A stretch of 64,000 nucleotides of DNA from Martelella mediterranea (GCA_003001975.1 PVUG01000016.1:32644-96643); one strand, 5' to 3'. Shown: positions 47,300-56,614, counted from the stretch's first letter. Numbers and translations: made by a program. Notes: a model not told the origin generated them from the letters alone.

Positions 47300-47328
47300 T
47301 GGATGCTCGGGTCAAGCCCGAGCATGAC
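47300..47328. repeat. Palindromic unit, right copy
   Basis: 29 bp centred on GCTCGGGTCAAGCCCGAGC, the inverted partner of the unit at 47178-47206. About 94 bp of GC-rich DNA separates the two. Confidence 0.7.
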
Positions 47329-47510
47329 GCTGGTGGTGGGGATGGGCGTTTGTTGAGAGTCCGGAAAGCCGAGACCCGACAGCGGGAGAACCATTCCGAG
47401 CCGGAGGCAGACGGGAAAAGGCGGAGAAGACGGGAAGGCCGGCGGTTCGGCAAATCCTGTTTTCCCTACGCTCTGCAATCTGCATTCCATGCAACATGGG
47501 AGGTAAAAAG

Positions 47511-47921
47511 ATGAGTGAACGCATGATCGATCACATGGGGCTGCCGGTCGCTAATCTGAAGGCGGCGATGGCCTTCTATGAGAAAGCGCTGGCGCCGCTT
47601 TCGATGTCTGTCGCAATGAAGTTCTCGATGGACGAAAGCGACCCCGAGCGTCTCGATGGCGTTGCCTTCGGCGCTGGAAAGCCGCTGTTCTGGCTTTCGC
47701 CTGGCGGGCCGGTCAAGCCGCCGCTGCATATTGCCTTTCGCGCCGAGACCCGCGCGGAAGTTCGGGCTTTCTATGATGCAGCACTTGCTGCCGGCGCCAC
47801 CGACAACGGGCCGCCCGGCATTCGCCCGCACTACCACGCAACCTATTACGCCGCCTTCGTTCGCGACCTCGATGGAAACAATATCGAGGCTGTGTGCATG
47901 AAGCCCGAGAGCGAAGCATGA
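47511..47921 (+). CDS. VOC family protein
   Basis: 136 residues. MIDHMGLPVANLKAAMAFYE opens the first VOC module and the C-terminal ATYYAAFVRDLDGNNIEAVC carries the second-module metal glutamate. Unrelated in detail to the VOC gene at 19.3 kb. GGGAGG precedes ATG 47511; this ribosome binding site is the duplicated cysS tail. The stop overlaps the GFA start (ATGA). Confidence 0.85.
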   Translation: MSERMIDHMGLPVANLKAAMAFYEKALAPLSMSVAMKFSMDESDPERLDGVAFGAGKPLFWLSPGGPVKPPLHIAFRAETRAEVRAFYDAALAAGATDNGPPGIRPHYHATYYAAFVRDLDGNNIEAVCMKPESEA

Positions 47922-48391
47922 CCAGCGCACCGACCTTTTCCGGCGGATGCCAGTGCGGCGCGGTGCGGTTTCGCGCCAGCCACCTCGGACGGCCGTCAAT
48001 CTGCCATTGCCGCATGTGCCAGAAGGCGTTCGGCAGTTTCTTCGGCCCGCTGGTGTCCGCCGATATCGCGCATCTGACATGGACACGCGGCAAGCCGAAG
48101 CTTTTCAGGTCGTCGGCAAAGATCCTGCGCGGGTTCTGCGAGCATTGCGGCACGCCGCTGACCTATCAGCACCCGAACGGCATCGAACTTGCCATCGGCG
48201 CGTTTGATGAACCGGAACATTTCGAGCCGCGGGTTCAGGTCAACCATGAAAGCCGCTTGCCCTGGATCGACCATCTTTTCGAAAAGCCCGCACGCAAGCA
48301 GGCTCTTGAGGAAACCGGCATCGTTTCCTTTCAGCACCCCGACCACGATACCGAAAAATGGCCGCCCGATGATGAAGCGGACGCCGGATAA
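47918..48391 (+). CDS. GFA family zinc protein
   Basis: 157 residues. Zinc-binding cysteines appear as GGCQCGAVRF, ICHCRMCQKAFGSFFG and RGFCEHCGTPLTY, the CxCG/HCxxC/CxxCG set of the GFA (glutathione-dependent formaldehyde-activating-like) family. Most members have no proven enzyme activity. ATGA overlap with the preceding VOC gene implies coupled translation. Confidence 0.9.
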   Translation: MTSAPTFSGGCQCGAVRFRASHLGRPSICHCRMCQKAFGSFFGPLVSADIAHLTWTRGKPKLFRSSAKILRGFCEHCGTPLTYQHPNGIELAIGAFDEPEHFEPRVQVNHESRLPWIDHLFEKPARKQALEETGIVSFQHPDHDTEKWPPDDEADAG

Positions 48392-48433
48392 CAAGGCTGA
48401 ACACGGCCAGTTTCAGGGATGGAGACCCACGAT

Positions 48434-50053
48434 ATGGAAAAGCGCGAGCGCATCTATCTGTTCGACACCACGTTGCGCGACGGCCAGCAGACGCCGGGCA
48501 TCGACTTTTCGGTCGAGGACAAGATCGCCATTGCCAACCTGCTGGATCAGGCCGGTATCGATTATGTCGAAGGGGGGTATCCGGGCGCCAACCCGACGGA
48601 TAACGCTTTTTTCGCCGAAAAACGGACCGAAAGCGCAAGGATGACCGCTTTCGGCATGACCAAGCGCGCCGGGGTTTCGGCCTCCAATGATCCGGGCCTT
48701 GCCGCGCTGATCGGCTCTCAAAGCGACGCGGTCTGTCTGGTCGCCAAGAGCTGGGATTATCATGTTTCCGTGGCGCTTGGCATTTCGAACGAAGAAAACC
48801 TTACCTGCATATCGGAAAGCGTTACCGCCGTTGCCGCATCTGGCAAGGAGGCGATGGTTGACTGCGAACATTTCTTCGACGGCTACAAGGCCAACCGGGA
48901 CTATGCTCTGGCCTGTGCCAAAGCCGCTTATGATGCCGGCGCGCGCTGGGTGGTGCTGTGCGACACCAATGGCGGCACGCAGCCGGACGAGGTCACCGAA
49001 ATCATCGCCGATGTGATCGCCGCGGGCATTCCGGGGGCATGTCTCGGCATTCATGCGCACAACGATACCGGACAGGCGGTCGCCAATTCACTTGCCGCGG
49101 TGCGTGCCGGTGTCCGGCAGGTTCAGGGCACGCTGAACGGCATCGGAGAGCGCTGCGGCAATGCCAATATCATCACGCTGGCCGCGACGCTTGCGCTCAA
49201 GGAACGCTACAGCGAACGCTATGCGCTTGGCCTCGATGAAGCCCGCCTTGCGGAACTGAGCGCGCTGTCCCATGGCTTTGACGAGTTGCTGAACCGTGCG
49301 CCCGATCCGCAGCTGCCTTACGTCGGCGCCTCGGCCTTTGCCACCAAGGCCGGTATCCATGCATCCGCACTTTTGAAGGACCCGCGCACCTATGAGCATG
49401 TGGCCCCGGAAAAAGTCGGCAACACGCGCAAGGTGATGGTCTCCGATCAGGGCGGGAAATCCAACTTCATCAACGAGCTGAACCGTCGCGGCATCACCGT
49501 CGCCAAGGATGATCCGCGTCTCGACAAGCTGATCGCCATCGTCAAGGAACGCGAATCCATGGGCTATGCCTATGAGGGGGCCGATGCCAGTTTCGAGCTT
49601 CTGGCGCTGCGTGAACTGGGGTCGGTTCCGCATTTCTTTCATGTCGACAGTTTTCGGGTGATGGTCGAGCGCCGTTATGACAGTCATGGCCGGATCAAGA
49701 CCGTATCCGAAGCGGTGGTGAAGCTTGAAATCGACGGCCGGCCGGTGATGTCCGTGTCGGAAGGCGATGGCCCTGTCAACGCGCTCGACAAGGCTTTTCG
49801 CAAGGACCTCGGCAAGTTCCAGTCCGAAATCGCCGATCTGAAGCTGGCCGACTACAAGGTGCGTATCCTCAACGGCGGCACGGAGGCGATCACGCGTGTC
49901 CTGATCGAGAGTATCGATGATGACGGCGTGCGCTGGTGGACCGTGGGCGTGTCGGAAAACATCATCGATGCCTCGTTCCAGGCGTTGATGGATTCCATCA
50001 TCTTCAAACTGATGAAGAACCGCCGGCTTGCCGGGCGCGTCGCAGCGGAATGA
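48434..50053 (+). CDS. cimA: (R)-citramalate synthase (LeuA-like)
   Basis: 539 residues. IYLFDTTLRDGQQTPGIDFS is the HMGL-like catalytic start, IDYVEGGYPGANPTD is typical of CimA rather than LeuA, and HAHNDTGQAVANSLAAVRAG then VQGTLNGIGERCGNANI carries the metal histidines. A C-terminal LeuA allosteric domain (about 400-520) is present. It condenses pyruvate and acetyl-CoA into citramalate for isoleucine made without threonine. ATG 48434 has GGAGA upstream. Confidence 0.9.
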   Translation: MEKRERIYLFDTTLRDGQQTPGIDFSVEDKIAIANLLDQAGIDYVEGGYPGANPTDNAFFAEKRTESARMTAFGMTKRAGVSASNDPGLAALIGSQSDAVCLVAKSWDYHVSVALGISNEENLTCISESVTAVAASGKEAMVDCEHFFDGYKANRDYALACAKAAYDAGARWVVLCDTNGGTQPDEVTEIIADVIAAGIPGACLGIHAHNDTGQAVANSLAAVRAGVRQVQGTLNGIGERCGNANIITLAATLALKERYSERYALGLDEARLAELSALSHGFDELLNRAPDPQLPYVGASAFATKAGIHASALLKDPRTYEHVAPEKVGNTRKVMVSDQGGKSNFINELNRRGITVAKDDPRLDKLIAIVKERESMGYAYEGADASFELLALRELGSVPHFFHVDSFRVMVERRYDSHGRIKTVSEAVVKLEIDGRPVMSVSEGDGPVNALDKAFRKDLGKFQSEIADLKLADYKVRILNGGTEAITRVLIESIDDDGVRWWTVGVSENIIDASFQALMDSIIFKLMKNRRLAGRVAAE

Positions 50054-50175
50054 CCGGGGCGGTCCAGCATGCGGTGGAGCGACATTACCAGAATTGATGC
50101 GTGCTTCACCGAAACCGGGTGGCGTGCGCCGTCATCTGCCGGTATTGGCATCTGGTAACCAGATAGGACAATGCC

Positions 50176-51111
50176 ATGTCGGCCGATGAGATTGATACAA
50201 CCGTGACGCCACCGGCAGCAACTGTCGCCGACGGCGATACGGCCAAGGGCTTTTTGCTGGCACTGACGGTGTTTTTGATGTGGGGCTTTCTGCCGCTCTA
50301 TCTGAAACTGGTCGCCGACCTGCCGCCGATGGAGGTGCTGGCCCACCGCATCATCTGGTCCGTGCCCTTTGCCGGCGCGATTGTCGGGCTGGCGGGGCAG
50401 GGTGGGGAAATCCGCGCGGCGTGCCGGAAACCGAAGGTTCTGACGATTGTCGGGCTCAGCAGCGTCTTCATCTGTGTCAACTGGGGCACCTATATCTGGG
50501 CCGTCAGCAATCACCACACGGTCGATGCCGCCCTTGGCTATTTCATCAATCCGTTGTTTTCGGTCGCGCTGGCGGCGGTGATCCTGCGGGAACGGCTTTC
50601 GCGGCCCCAGCTTGTGGCAATTGCGCTGGCGGTCGTTGCCGTCACCATTCTGGCGGTCGAGGTCGGTAGCCTGCCTGTGGTGGCGCTGTTGTTGCCGTTT
50701 TCCTTCGGCATGTATGCCTTCCTGCACAAGATCGTGCCGATTGGCGGCAATCCGGGTTTCACGCTGGAAGCGCTGATCATGAGCCTGCCGGCGGCGGTCT
50801 ACATCGTCTGGCTGGAAATCAGCGGCAATGGCCATTTCCTGGAGACGCCGATGACGACGTTTCTGCTGGTCGGCTGCGGGGCGGTCACCGCCATTCCGTT
50901 GATGATCTATGCAAACGCCGCCAAACTGCTGAAACTGTCGACCATCGGCATCATGCAGTATGTCGCGCCGAGCCTGATTTTCCTGATCGCCGTGTTTGTG
51001 TTTCACGAGCCGCTGGAGCTGTCAAAACTGATCGCTTTCATGCTGATCTGGACCGCCCTTGCCATTTACACCACGTCGATGTTCCGCGCGCGCCGCCGGT
51101 CGTCAAGATAA
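50176..51111 (+). CDS. rarD: RarD-type EamA/DMT transporter
   Basis: 311 residues with about ten helices in two EamA repeats. FLLALTVFLMWGFLPLYLKL, VNWGTYIWAVSNHHTVDAAL and GYFINPLFSVALAAVILRER are RarD hallmarks. Linked to chloramphenicol sensitivity in literature on the family, but the real substrate is unknown. The 122-bp gap before it holds no visible gene. Confidence 0.9.
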   Translation: MSADEIDTTVTPPAATVADGDTAKGFLLALTVFLMWGFLPLYLKLVADLPPMEVLAHRIIWSVPFAGAIVGLAGQGGEIRAACRKPKVLTIVGLSSVFICVNWGTYIWAVSNHHTVDAALGYFINPLFSVALAAVILRERLSRPQLVAIALAVVAVTILAVEVGSLPVVALLLPFSFGMYAFLHKIVPIGGNPGFTLEALIMSLPAAVYIVWLEISGNGHFLETPMTTFLLVGCGAVTAIPLMIYANAAKLLKLSTIGIMQYVAPSLIFLIAVFVFHEPLELSKLIAFMLIWTALAIYTTSMFRARRRSSR

Positions 51112-51222
51112 CGTGCCGGGATCGAAAAATCCGAAATGACGCCCCGACAGGGTGACTGTCTGATCGGGCGTCATCTCCACTGCGCATATTGCCAGCGGGT
51201 TTCAGGGTCGCTGGCTGTGATT

Positions 51223-51831
51223 TCAGGCAGCGGCTTCTTCGTCCAGTTGATTGGCGCGGATGAAGGCAGGTCGGACGACCAGTTTTTCGGCGTAGTCCTG
51301 AAACGAGGCGCGCGTCTCAACCATGTTGAACTTTATGCCCCAGATGACGTGGGAGCCGACATAGACATCTGCGGCAGTAAAGTGATCGCCGGTGATATAG
51401 GGGCTTTCCGAGAGCCGCATGTCGAGCGTGTCCATGACGTGTTCGAATGTGCCGTAGCCGACGGCGCGCTCGCGGTCTGCCGGCACGACGAACCCGAACG
51501 CCCTGTTGACGGTTGCCGCCTCCAGAGGGCCGGCGGCGAAGAAAAGCCAGCGGTAATAGGACGCGCGATCGTCAACTGCCGGAGCCAGGGCGGCTTCAGG
51601 AAAGACATCGGCGAGATAGGCGCAGATCGCGGCGCATTCCGTCACCACCCTGCCATCATGTACGATTGCCGGGACCTTTCCCATCGGATTGATCGCCAGA
51701 TAGTCCTCAGACTTCATCGTGTCGTTATAGGTCAGGATGTGCGTCTCATAATCTGCGCCGGTTTCTTCCAGCATCCAGCGGATCATGCGGCCGCGCGATT
51801 GTGGATTGGTGTAGAAATCAAGCTGGCTCAA
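51223..51831 (-). CDS. Glutathione S-transferase family protein
   Basis: 202 residues. LDFYTNPQSRGRMIRWMLEE opens the thioredoxin-like domain; NPMGKVPAIVHDGRVVTECA holds the cis-proline and the glutathione-binding loop; the helical C-domain follows with PYITGDHFTAADVYVGSHVI. Active-site residue probably the Ser/Arg near SRGRM, as in beta-like bacterial GSTs. Start TTG 51831 is supported by a strong GGAGG 9 nt upstream. Confidence 0.9.
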   Translation of the reverse strand: MSQLDFYTNPQSRGRMIRWMLEETGADYETHILTYNDTMKSEDYLAINPMGKVPAIVHDGRVVTECAAICAYLADVFPEAALAPAVDDRASYYRWLFFAAGPLEAATVNRAFGFVVPADRERAVGYGTFEHVMDTLDMRLSESPYITGDHFTAADVYVGSHVIWGIKFNMVETRASFQDYAEKLVVRPAFIRANQLDEEAAA

Positions 51832-51912
51832 GGCGAATCCTCCGAATGTTGTTCCTGTTATGTTCCTATTGCATCCTTGCCGGCAAGTGTAAACCCAATT
51901 CCTCTATCCCAT

Positions 51913-51940
51913 AAAAAACCCGGCGCGAAGGCCGGGTTCT
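51913..51940 (-). terminator. Rho-independent terminator of icd
   Basis: On the minus strand AACCCGGC (51938-51931) and GCCGGGTT (51924-51917) form a perfect 8-bp stem with a CTTCGC loop, followed by TTTTTTAT. It lies 23 bp after the icd stop. Confidence 0.85.
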
Positions 51941-51962
51941 TCTATACCGAACTGTGTCTGCC

Positions 51963-53177
51963 TCAGGCGGCCATGGCCTTCTGCAGGTTCTCGTCGATCT
52001 TGTCGAGGAAGGCGGTGGTCGACAGCCACGGCTGGTCGGGGCCGATCAGCAGCGCCAGGTCCTTGGTCATGTGGCCGCTTTCGACCGTGTCGATGCAGAC
52101 CTTTTCAAGCGTGAGAGCAAATTCGGTCAGCTCTTCATTGCCGTCGAGCTTGCCGCGATGAGCCAGGCCGCGCGTCCAGGCGAAGATCGAGGCGATCGAG
52201 TTGGTCGAGGTTTCCTGACCCTTCTGGTGCTGGCGGTAGTGACGGGTCACCGTGCCGTGTGCGGCTTCGGCTTCAACCGTCTGGCCATCCGGCGTCATCA
52301 GAACCGAGGTCATCAGGCCGAGCGAGCCGAAGCCCTGGGCAACGATGTCGGACTGGACGTCGCCGTCATAGTTCTTGCAGGCCCAGACATAACCGCCCGA
52401 CCATTTCAGCGCGGAAGCGACCATGTCGTCGATCAGGCGGTGTTCGTACCAGATTTTCTTGGCTTCGAACTGATCCTTGAACTCGGCGTCGAAGACTTCC
52501 TGGAACAGATCCTTGAAGCGGCCGTCATAGGCCTTCAGGATGGTGTTCTTGGTGGAGAGATAGCAGGGAACGCCGCGCTGAAGCGAATAGTTGAACGACG
52601 CACGGGCGAAGTCGCGGATCGAATCATCAAGGTTGTACATCGCCATGGCAACGCCGGAAGAGGGGGCGTCGTAGACTTCGTGCTCGATTTCCTGGCCGTC
52701 ATCGCCGACGAACTTGATCGACAGCTTGCCCTTGCCGGGGAACCTGAAATCGGTCGCGCGATACTGGTCGCCGAAGGCGTGACGGCCGACGATGATCGGC
52801 TGGGTCCAGCCGGGAACCAGGCGCGGTACGTTCTGCATGATGATCGGCTCGCGGAAGATGACGCCGCCGAGAATGTTGCGGATCGTGCCGTTGGGCGAAC
52901 GCCACATCTTCTTCAGGCCGAATTCCTCGACGCGGGCTTCATCCGGCGTGATGGTTGCGCATTTGATGCCGACGCCGTGCTTCTTGATGGCGTTGGCGGC
53001 GTCAACGGTAACCTGATCGTCGGTGGCGTCGCGGTTCTGGACCGAAAGGTCGTAATATTCGATCGGCAGATCGAGATACGGGAAAATCAGCTTTTCCTTG
53101 ATGAACTGCCAGATGATGCGTGTCATTTCATCGCCGTCGAGATCGACAACCGGGTTTGCCACCTTGATCTTCGTCAT
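51963..53177 (-). CDS. icd: NADP-dependent isocitrate dehydrogenase (monomer-fold type II)
   Basis: 404 residues of the eukaryote-like subfamily II homodimeric [23 protein letters not shown] at the N-terminus, [15 protein letters not shown] [29 protein letters not shown] (substrate site) and [20 protein letters not shown] (NADP site) fit. It makes 2-oxoglutarate in the TCA cycle. AGGATGGATA precedes the ATG at 53175-53177; the longer upstream frame is not conserved. Confidence 0.96.
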   Translation of the reverse strand: MTKIKVANPVVDLDGDEMTRIIWQFIKEKLIFPYLDLPIEYYDLSVQNRDATDDQVTVDAANAIKKHGVGIKCATITPDEARVEEFGLKKMWRSPNGTIRNILGGVIFREPIIMQNVPRLVPGWTQPIIVGRHAFGDQYRATDFRFPGKGKLSIKFVGDDGQEIEHEVYDAPSSGVAMAMYNLDDSIRDFARASFNYSLQRGVPCYLSTKNTILKAYDGRFKDLFQEVFDAEFKDQFEAKKIWYEHRLIDDMVASALKWSGGYVWACKNYDGDVQSDIVAQGFGSLGLMTSVLMTPDGQTVEAEAAHGTVTRHYRQHQKGQETSTNSIASIFAWTRGLAHRGKLDGNEELTEFALTLEKVCIDTVESGHMTKDLALLIGPDQPWLSTTAFLDKIDENLQKAMAA

Positions 53178-53432
53178 TATCCATCCTCGTCTAGCGGGGC
53201 GCACGGTTGCCCCCCGATGTTTCAATAAGCCACGAGGGCTATAGCATTGCGATGCCGGTGAAAAAAGGCGTTCACGCGCTAAACTTTGGTAAAAAGCGGT
53301 CGATTTTTCCGACGGCCGGAGATCGGGGCGCGCAAAGCCCGGGCCCGCAATTCATCAATTTGCCGCAGTTTAGGAACATGCGCCCGCCACCTGACGCCGT
53401 GGCGGTGCAGTCGAAACCATCAAAAGTAGCAA

Positions 53433-53466
53433 TGTAACAATTGTTTTTAAAATAACATATGTTACA
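53433..53466. promoter_or_regulatory. Palindromic operator candidate ahead of psuK
   Basis: TAACATATGTTA (53453-53464) is a perfect 12-bp palindrome; TGTAACA (53433-53439) and TGTTACA (53460-53466) are inverted arms with a 20-bp spacer. The setting is strikingly AT-rich. It lies 36 bp before psuK, whose product has its own HTH. The other part of the 324-bp icd-psuK gap (53178-53432) shows no gene. Confidence 0.5.
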
Positions 53467-53501
53467 AAAGGTCGAAAACTCAGCCGTGAAGGGCCGTGAC
53501 A

Positions 53502-54644
53502 ATGCCGGAACTCAGCCAGATTGAACTATCGCTTTTGCGCCTGATCCGCGAAGACCCCTTTGCCGGACAGCAGGAAATGGCGCACCGGCTTGGCATTTCC
53601 CGCCCGGCCGTGGCCGCCCATGTCATGCGGCTTACCGAGCGGGGCCATATTCTGGGCCGTGGTTATGTGCTGCCGCAGGAAGGGCGGATCGTTGCGATCG
53701 GCGGCGCGGTGATCGACCGCAAATATCACGCCCGGGCACCGCTGATCGCGGGCACCTCCAACCCTGTCGAGGGTACGCGCAGCTTTGGCGGCGTTGCCCG
53801 CAATGTCGCCGAAAATCTGGCACTTCTCGGCGCTTCAACCGGGTTCGTGTCCGCTGTCGGCACGGACGAAAGCGGCCGTGACCTGCTGCGGCATTTGCGC
53901 GAACGCGGCGTCGATACCGCTCATGTGCTGTCGCTTCCCGATCAACGCACGGCTGAATATGCGGCCATTCTGGAGCCGGGCGGAGATCTTGCCTATGGCA
54001 TCGCCGACATGGCGATTTTCGACGCGCTGACACCGGAAATGATGGATAGCGTATGGCCGGCCGTTGCATCCGCCAGTCTGGTCTTTGCCGATTGCAACCT
54101 GCCGGCGGCAACGCTGGCGGCGCTGATCGAAAAGCGGCCGCGCAGCCGGTTTTCGCTGGCGGTCGATGCGGTTTCCACCCCCAAGGTCGCCCGCTTGCCC
54201 CGTGAGCTAAAGGGGATCGACCTGCTGTTCATGAATTTCGATGAAGCCTGCGCCTGGAAAAACTGTGTTTTCACACGGGATATCAATGGAATGATGGATG
54301 CAGCAAATGCACTGCATGAAGCAGGCGCCGCCGCCGTCATTCTGTCCTGCGGCACGCTCGGCGTCGTGGTTCACACCAAGGATACTGTCTGTCATGTCCC
54401 GGTTGTCGAGGCCAAACCCGTCGACATGACCGGCGCCGGCGATGCGATGATTGCCGGAACACTCAATTTCTATTCCCGGAACGACACGCTTGTCGAGGCG
54501 GTGCGCAAGGGCGCGTTGATCGGCTCGCTGACGACCGAAACGCCAGCCAGCGTCCATCCGGAACTGTCCACCGATTTCGTCGAAGCCTGTCTGCACAGGC
54601 TCGGCCCATCCGTTACCAATGGAGATCATCTTGTCAGAAATTGA
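53502..54644 (+). CDS. psuK: HTH-PfkB fusion: pseudouridine kinase
   Basis: 380 residues. Residues 1-58 are a winged HTH (LSLLRLIREDPFAGQQEMAH then RLGISRPAVAAHVMRLTERG). The rest is a PfkB sugar kinase: RIVAIGGAVIDRKYHARAPL, SFGGVARNVAENLALLG and the catalytic KPVDMTGAGDAMIAGTLNFY. It phosphorylates pseudouridine; psuG next to it fixes the pathway. ATG 53502 has AAGGG 9 nt upstream; a GTG at 53496 is too close to it. Confidence 0.9.
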   Translation: MPELSQIELSLLRLIREDPFAGQQEMAHRLGISRPAVAAHVMRLTERGHILGRGYVLPQEGRIVAIGGAVIDRKYHARAPLIAGTSNPVEGTRSFGGVARNVAENLALLGASTGFVSAVGTDESGRDLLRHLRERGVDTAHVLSLPDQRTAEYAAILEPGGDLAYGIADMAIFDALTPEMMDSVWPAVASASLVFADCNLPAATLAALIEKRPRSRFSLAVDAVSTPKVARLPRELKGIDLLFMNFDEACAWKNCVFTRDINGMMDAANALHEAGAAAVILSCGTLGVVVHTKDTVCHVPVVEAKPVDMTGAGDAMIAGTLNFYSRNDTLVEAVRKGALIGSLTTETPASVHPELSTDFVEACLHRLGPSVTNGDHLVRN

Positions 54645-55554
54645 AATCATCAAAAGCGGCGAAGTCGAAACCGCTCTTGCCGGCGGAAAACCGGTCGTCG
54701 CGCTGGAATCCACCATCATCACCCATGGCATGCCCTATCCGGCAAACCTTGAAACCGCGCTGGCGGTCGAGGCGGTGGTGCGTGAAAACGGTGCGGTGCC
54801 TGCCACCATTGCCGTCATTGACGGCAAGCTGCATGCCGGTCTGAACGCCGACGTCATCGAGCGTCTGGCAAAGGTCGAAGATGGTGTGGTCAAGGCGTCC
54901 GGCCGCGATCTCGCCGTCGCCATGGTCAAGGGACAGACCGCCGGCACGACTGTTTCGGCCACGATGAAGATCGCAGCACTTGCCGGTATTCCGATCTTCG
55001 CCACCGGCGGTGTCGGCGGCGTGCATCGCGGCGCTGAGCAGACCTTCGATATTTCCGCCGATCTCACGGAACTGGGCCATACCGCCGTGACGGTTGTCTG
55101 TGCCGGGGTGAAGTCGATCCTCGATATTCCCAAGACGCTTGAATATCTCGAAACCCAGCGGGTGCCGGTCATGGCTTATCGCAGCGATGACTTTCCGGCG
55201 TTCTTCACGCGCTCCAGCGGGTATGCCGCCGATCATCGCATGGACCGCGCCGAGGATATCGCCAGCGCCATGCTGCTGCATGATGCGCTTGGAACCGGAA
55301 CCGGTATTCTCGTTGCCAACCCTGTTCCCGAAGCCGATGCGCTGACCCACGAATTCATCGATGGCACCATTGCCGATGCGCTGCGTGAAGCGGAGGAGAA
55401 GGCAATTACCCGCAAGGAGCTGACGCCCTTCCTGCTGGCGCGCATCAACGAGCTTTCGGGTGGAAAAAGCCTTGAGGCCAATATCGCGCTGGTGAAAAAC
55501 AATGCCGCGCTTGCCGCGCAGGTGGCCGTTGCCCGGGTGGCGATGACGGATTGA
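54631..55554 (+). CDS. psuG: Pseudouridine-5'-phosphate glycosidase
   Basis: 307 residues. PVVALESTIITHGMPYPANL, TTVSATMKIAALAGIPIFAT and GGVGGVHRGAEQTFDISADL are characteristic, with the Lys/Asp catalytic pair in these blocks. It cleaves pseudouridine phosphate to uracil and ribose-5-phosphate. Start: TTG 54631 lies 6 nt after GGAG; ATG 54619 has no Shine-Dalgarno. It overlaps the psuK end by 14 nt. Confidence 0.95.
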   Translation: MSEIEIIKSGEVETALAGGKPVVALESTIITHGMPYPANLETALAVEAVVRENGAVPATIAVIDGKLHAGLNADVIERLAKVEDGVVKASGRDLAVAMVKGQTAGTTVSATMKIAALAGIPIFATGGVGGVHRGAEQTFDISADLTELGHTAVTVVCAGVKSILDIPKTLEYLETQRVPVMAYRSDDFPAFFTRSSGYAADHRMDRAEDIASAMLLHDALGTGTGILVANPVPEADALTHEFIDGTIADALREAEEKAITRKELTPFLLARINELSGGKSLEANIALVKNNAALAAQVAVARVAMTD

Positions 55555-55617
55555 CAACCCGCATTGCGTTCGGCGCCTTCACAGCGTTATCCTCGCGGCC
55601 AACACAGGGAGTGCATG

Positions 55618-56610
55618 ATGAGTGAGACCTTTCCCGCTTTGCTGATCCGCGACAAGGACAATGCGAAGGCAGAGCTGACGGAACTCAGTCGATCCGACCT
55701 GCCGGACCTGCCTGTTCTCGTGCGGGTCGACTATTCCAGCCTCAACTACAAGGACGGGTTGGCGGTCAGCGGAAAGGGGCGTATCGCGCGGCGCTTTCCG
55801 ATGGTGCCCGGCATTGATATCGCCGGTACGGTGATCGAGTCGGATGCCGACGCCTTCAAGCCTGGCGACAAGGTAATCGCCAACGGTCATGGCATGTCGG
55901 AAACCGCGTGGGGCGCCTACAGCGCGTTTCAGCGGGTCAAGCCGGAATGGCTGATGCCGCAGCCGGAGCAGTTCACCCAGAAACAGGCGATGGCGATCGG
56001 CACGGCCGGTTATACGGCCGCCCTTTGCGTCAACCAGTTGCTTGCCTGGGGAGCGGTTTCCGTTGACGAGGGCAGCGTGCTGGTGACAGGGGCGGCCGGC
56101 GGCGTTGGCTCTTATGCCGTGGCCTTGCTGTCTTCGCTGGGGTTCAGCGTTACGGCCTCGACCGGCAGGCCGGAAACCCATGCCTATCTGCGTCAGCTCG
56201 GCGCCAGCAATTTCATCGACCGACAGGAGCTTTCAGAGGCCGGCAAGCCGATCCAGGCCGAACGGTGGAGCGGTGCTGTCGACAGCGTCGGCTCGACGAC
56301 GCTGGCCAACGTGCTGGCGCAAACGGTGTATGGCGGCGCGGTGACAGCCTGCGGGCTGGCCGGTGGCGCCGATCTGCCGGCAACGGTGATACCGCATATC
56401 CTCAGATCGGTTGCGCTGATCGGGGTCGATTCGGTGATGGCGCCGCTCAAACGCCGTGAAGCGGCGTGGCGCCTGCTGCAGGCGCAGCTGACGCCCGAAC
56501 AGATCAATCTGGCGACGGAAGGCGAGGTCGGGCTTGCGGATCTGCCGGAAGCTGCCGAGGCCATTCTGGCGGGGCGTATTCGCGGACGCATGGTTGTGAA
56601 AGTCGCCTGA
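55618..56610 (+). CDS. acuI: AcuI/YhdH-type quinone oxidoreductase (acrylyl-CoA reductase-like)
   Basis: 330 residues of the zinc-free MDR family. VLVRVDYSSLNYKDGLAVSG, FPMVPGIDIAGTVIESDADA and VLVTGAAGGVGSYAVALLSS (NADPH Rossmann loop) match YhdH/AcuI, known to reduce acryloyl-CoA to propionyl-CoA. The substrate here is inferred only. ATG 55618 has AGGGAG 6 nt upstream; an adjacent ATG at 55615 is less well spaced. Confidence 0.85.
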   Translation: MSETFPALLIRDKDNAKAELTELSRSDLPDLPVLVRVDYSSLNYKDGLAVSGKGRIARRFPMVPGIDIAGTVIESDADAFKPGDKVIANGHGMSETAWGAYSAFQRVKPEWLMPQPEQFTQKQAMAIGTAGYTAALCVNQLLAWGAVSVDEGSVLVTGAAGGVGSYAVALLSSLGFSVTASTGRPETHAYLRQLGASNFIDRQELSEAGKPIQAERWSGAVDSVGSTTLANVLAQTVYGGAVTACGLAGGADLPATVIPHILRSVALIGVDSVMAPLKRREAAWRLLQAQLTPEQINLATEGEVGLADLPEAAEAILAGRIRGRMVVKVA

Positions 56611-56614
56611 CTGG

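Larger units (their letters stand above)
47126..47510. other. Insertion-like scar between cysS and the VOC gene
   Basis: 385 bp without a convincing gene. At its right edge (47495-47514) the sequence TGGGAGGTAAAAAGATGA encodes the same WEVKR-stop as the cysS end (TGGGAGGTCAAGCGGTGA, 47108-47125), so the cysS terminus is present twice. An inverted pair of palindromic units (separate entries) lies inside. See findings for the interpretation. Confidence 0.6.

Noticed and set aside
47122..47514. 130-codon frame ending in WEVKR between cysS and the VOC gene
   Set aside because: Only its last few codons resemble CysS; the rest is repeat DNA in an arbitrary frame. Treated as a scar, not a gene.
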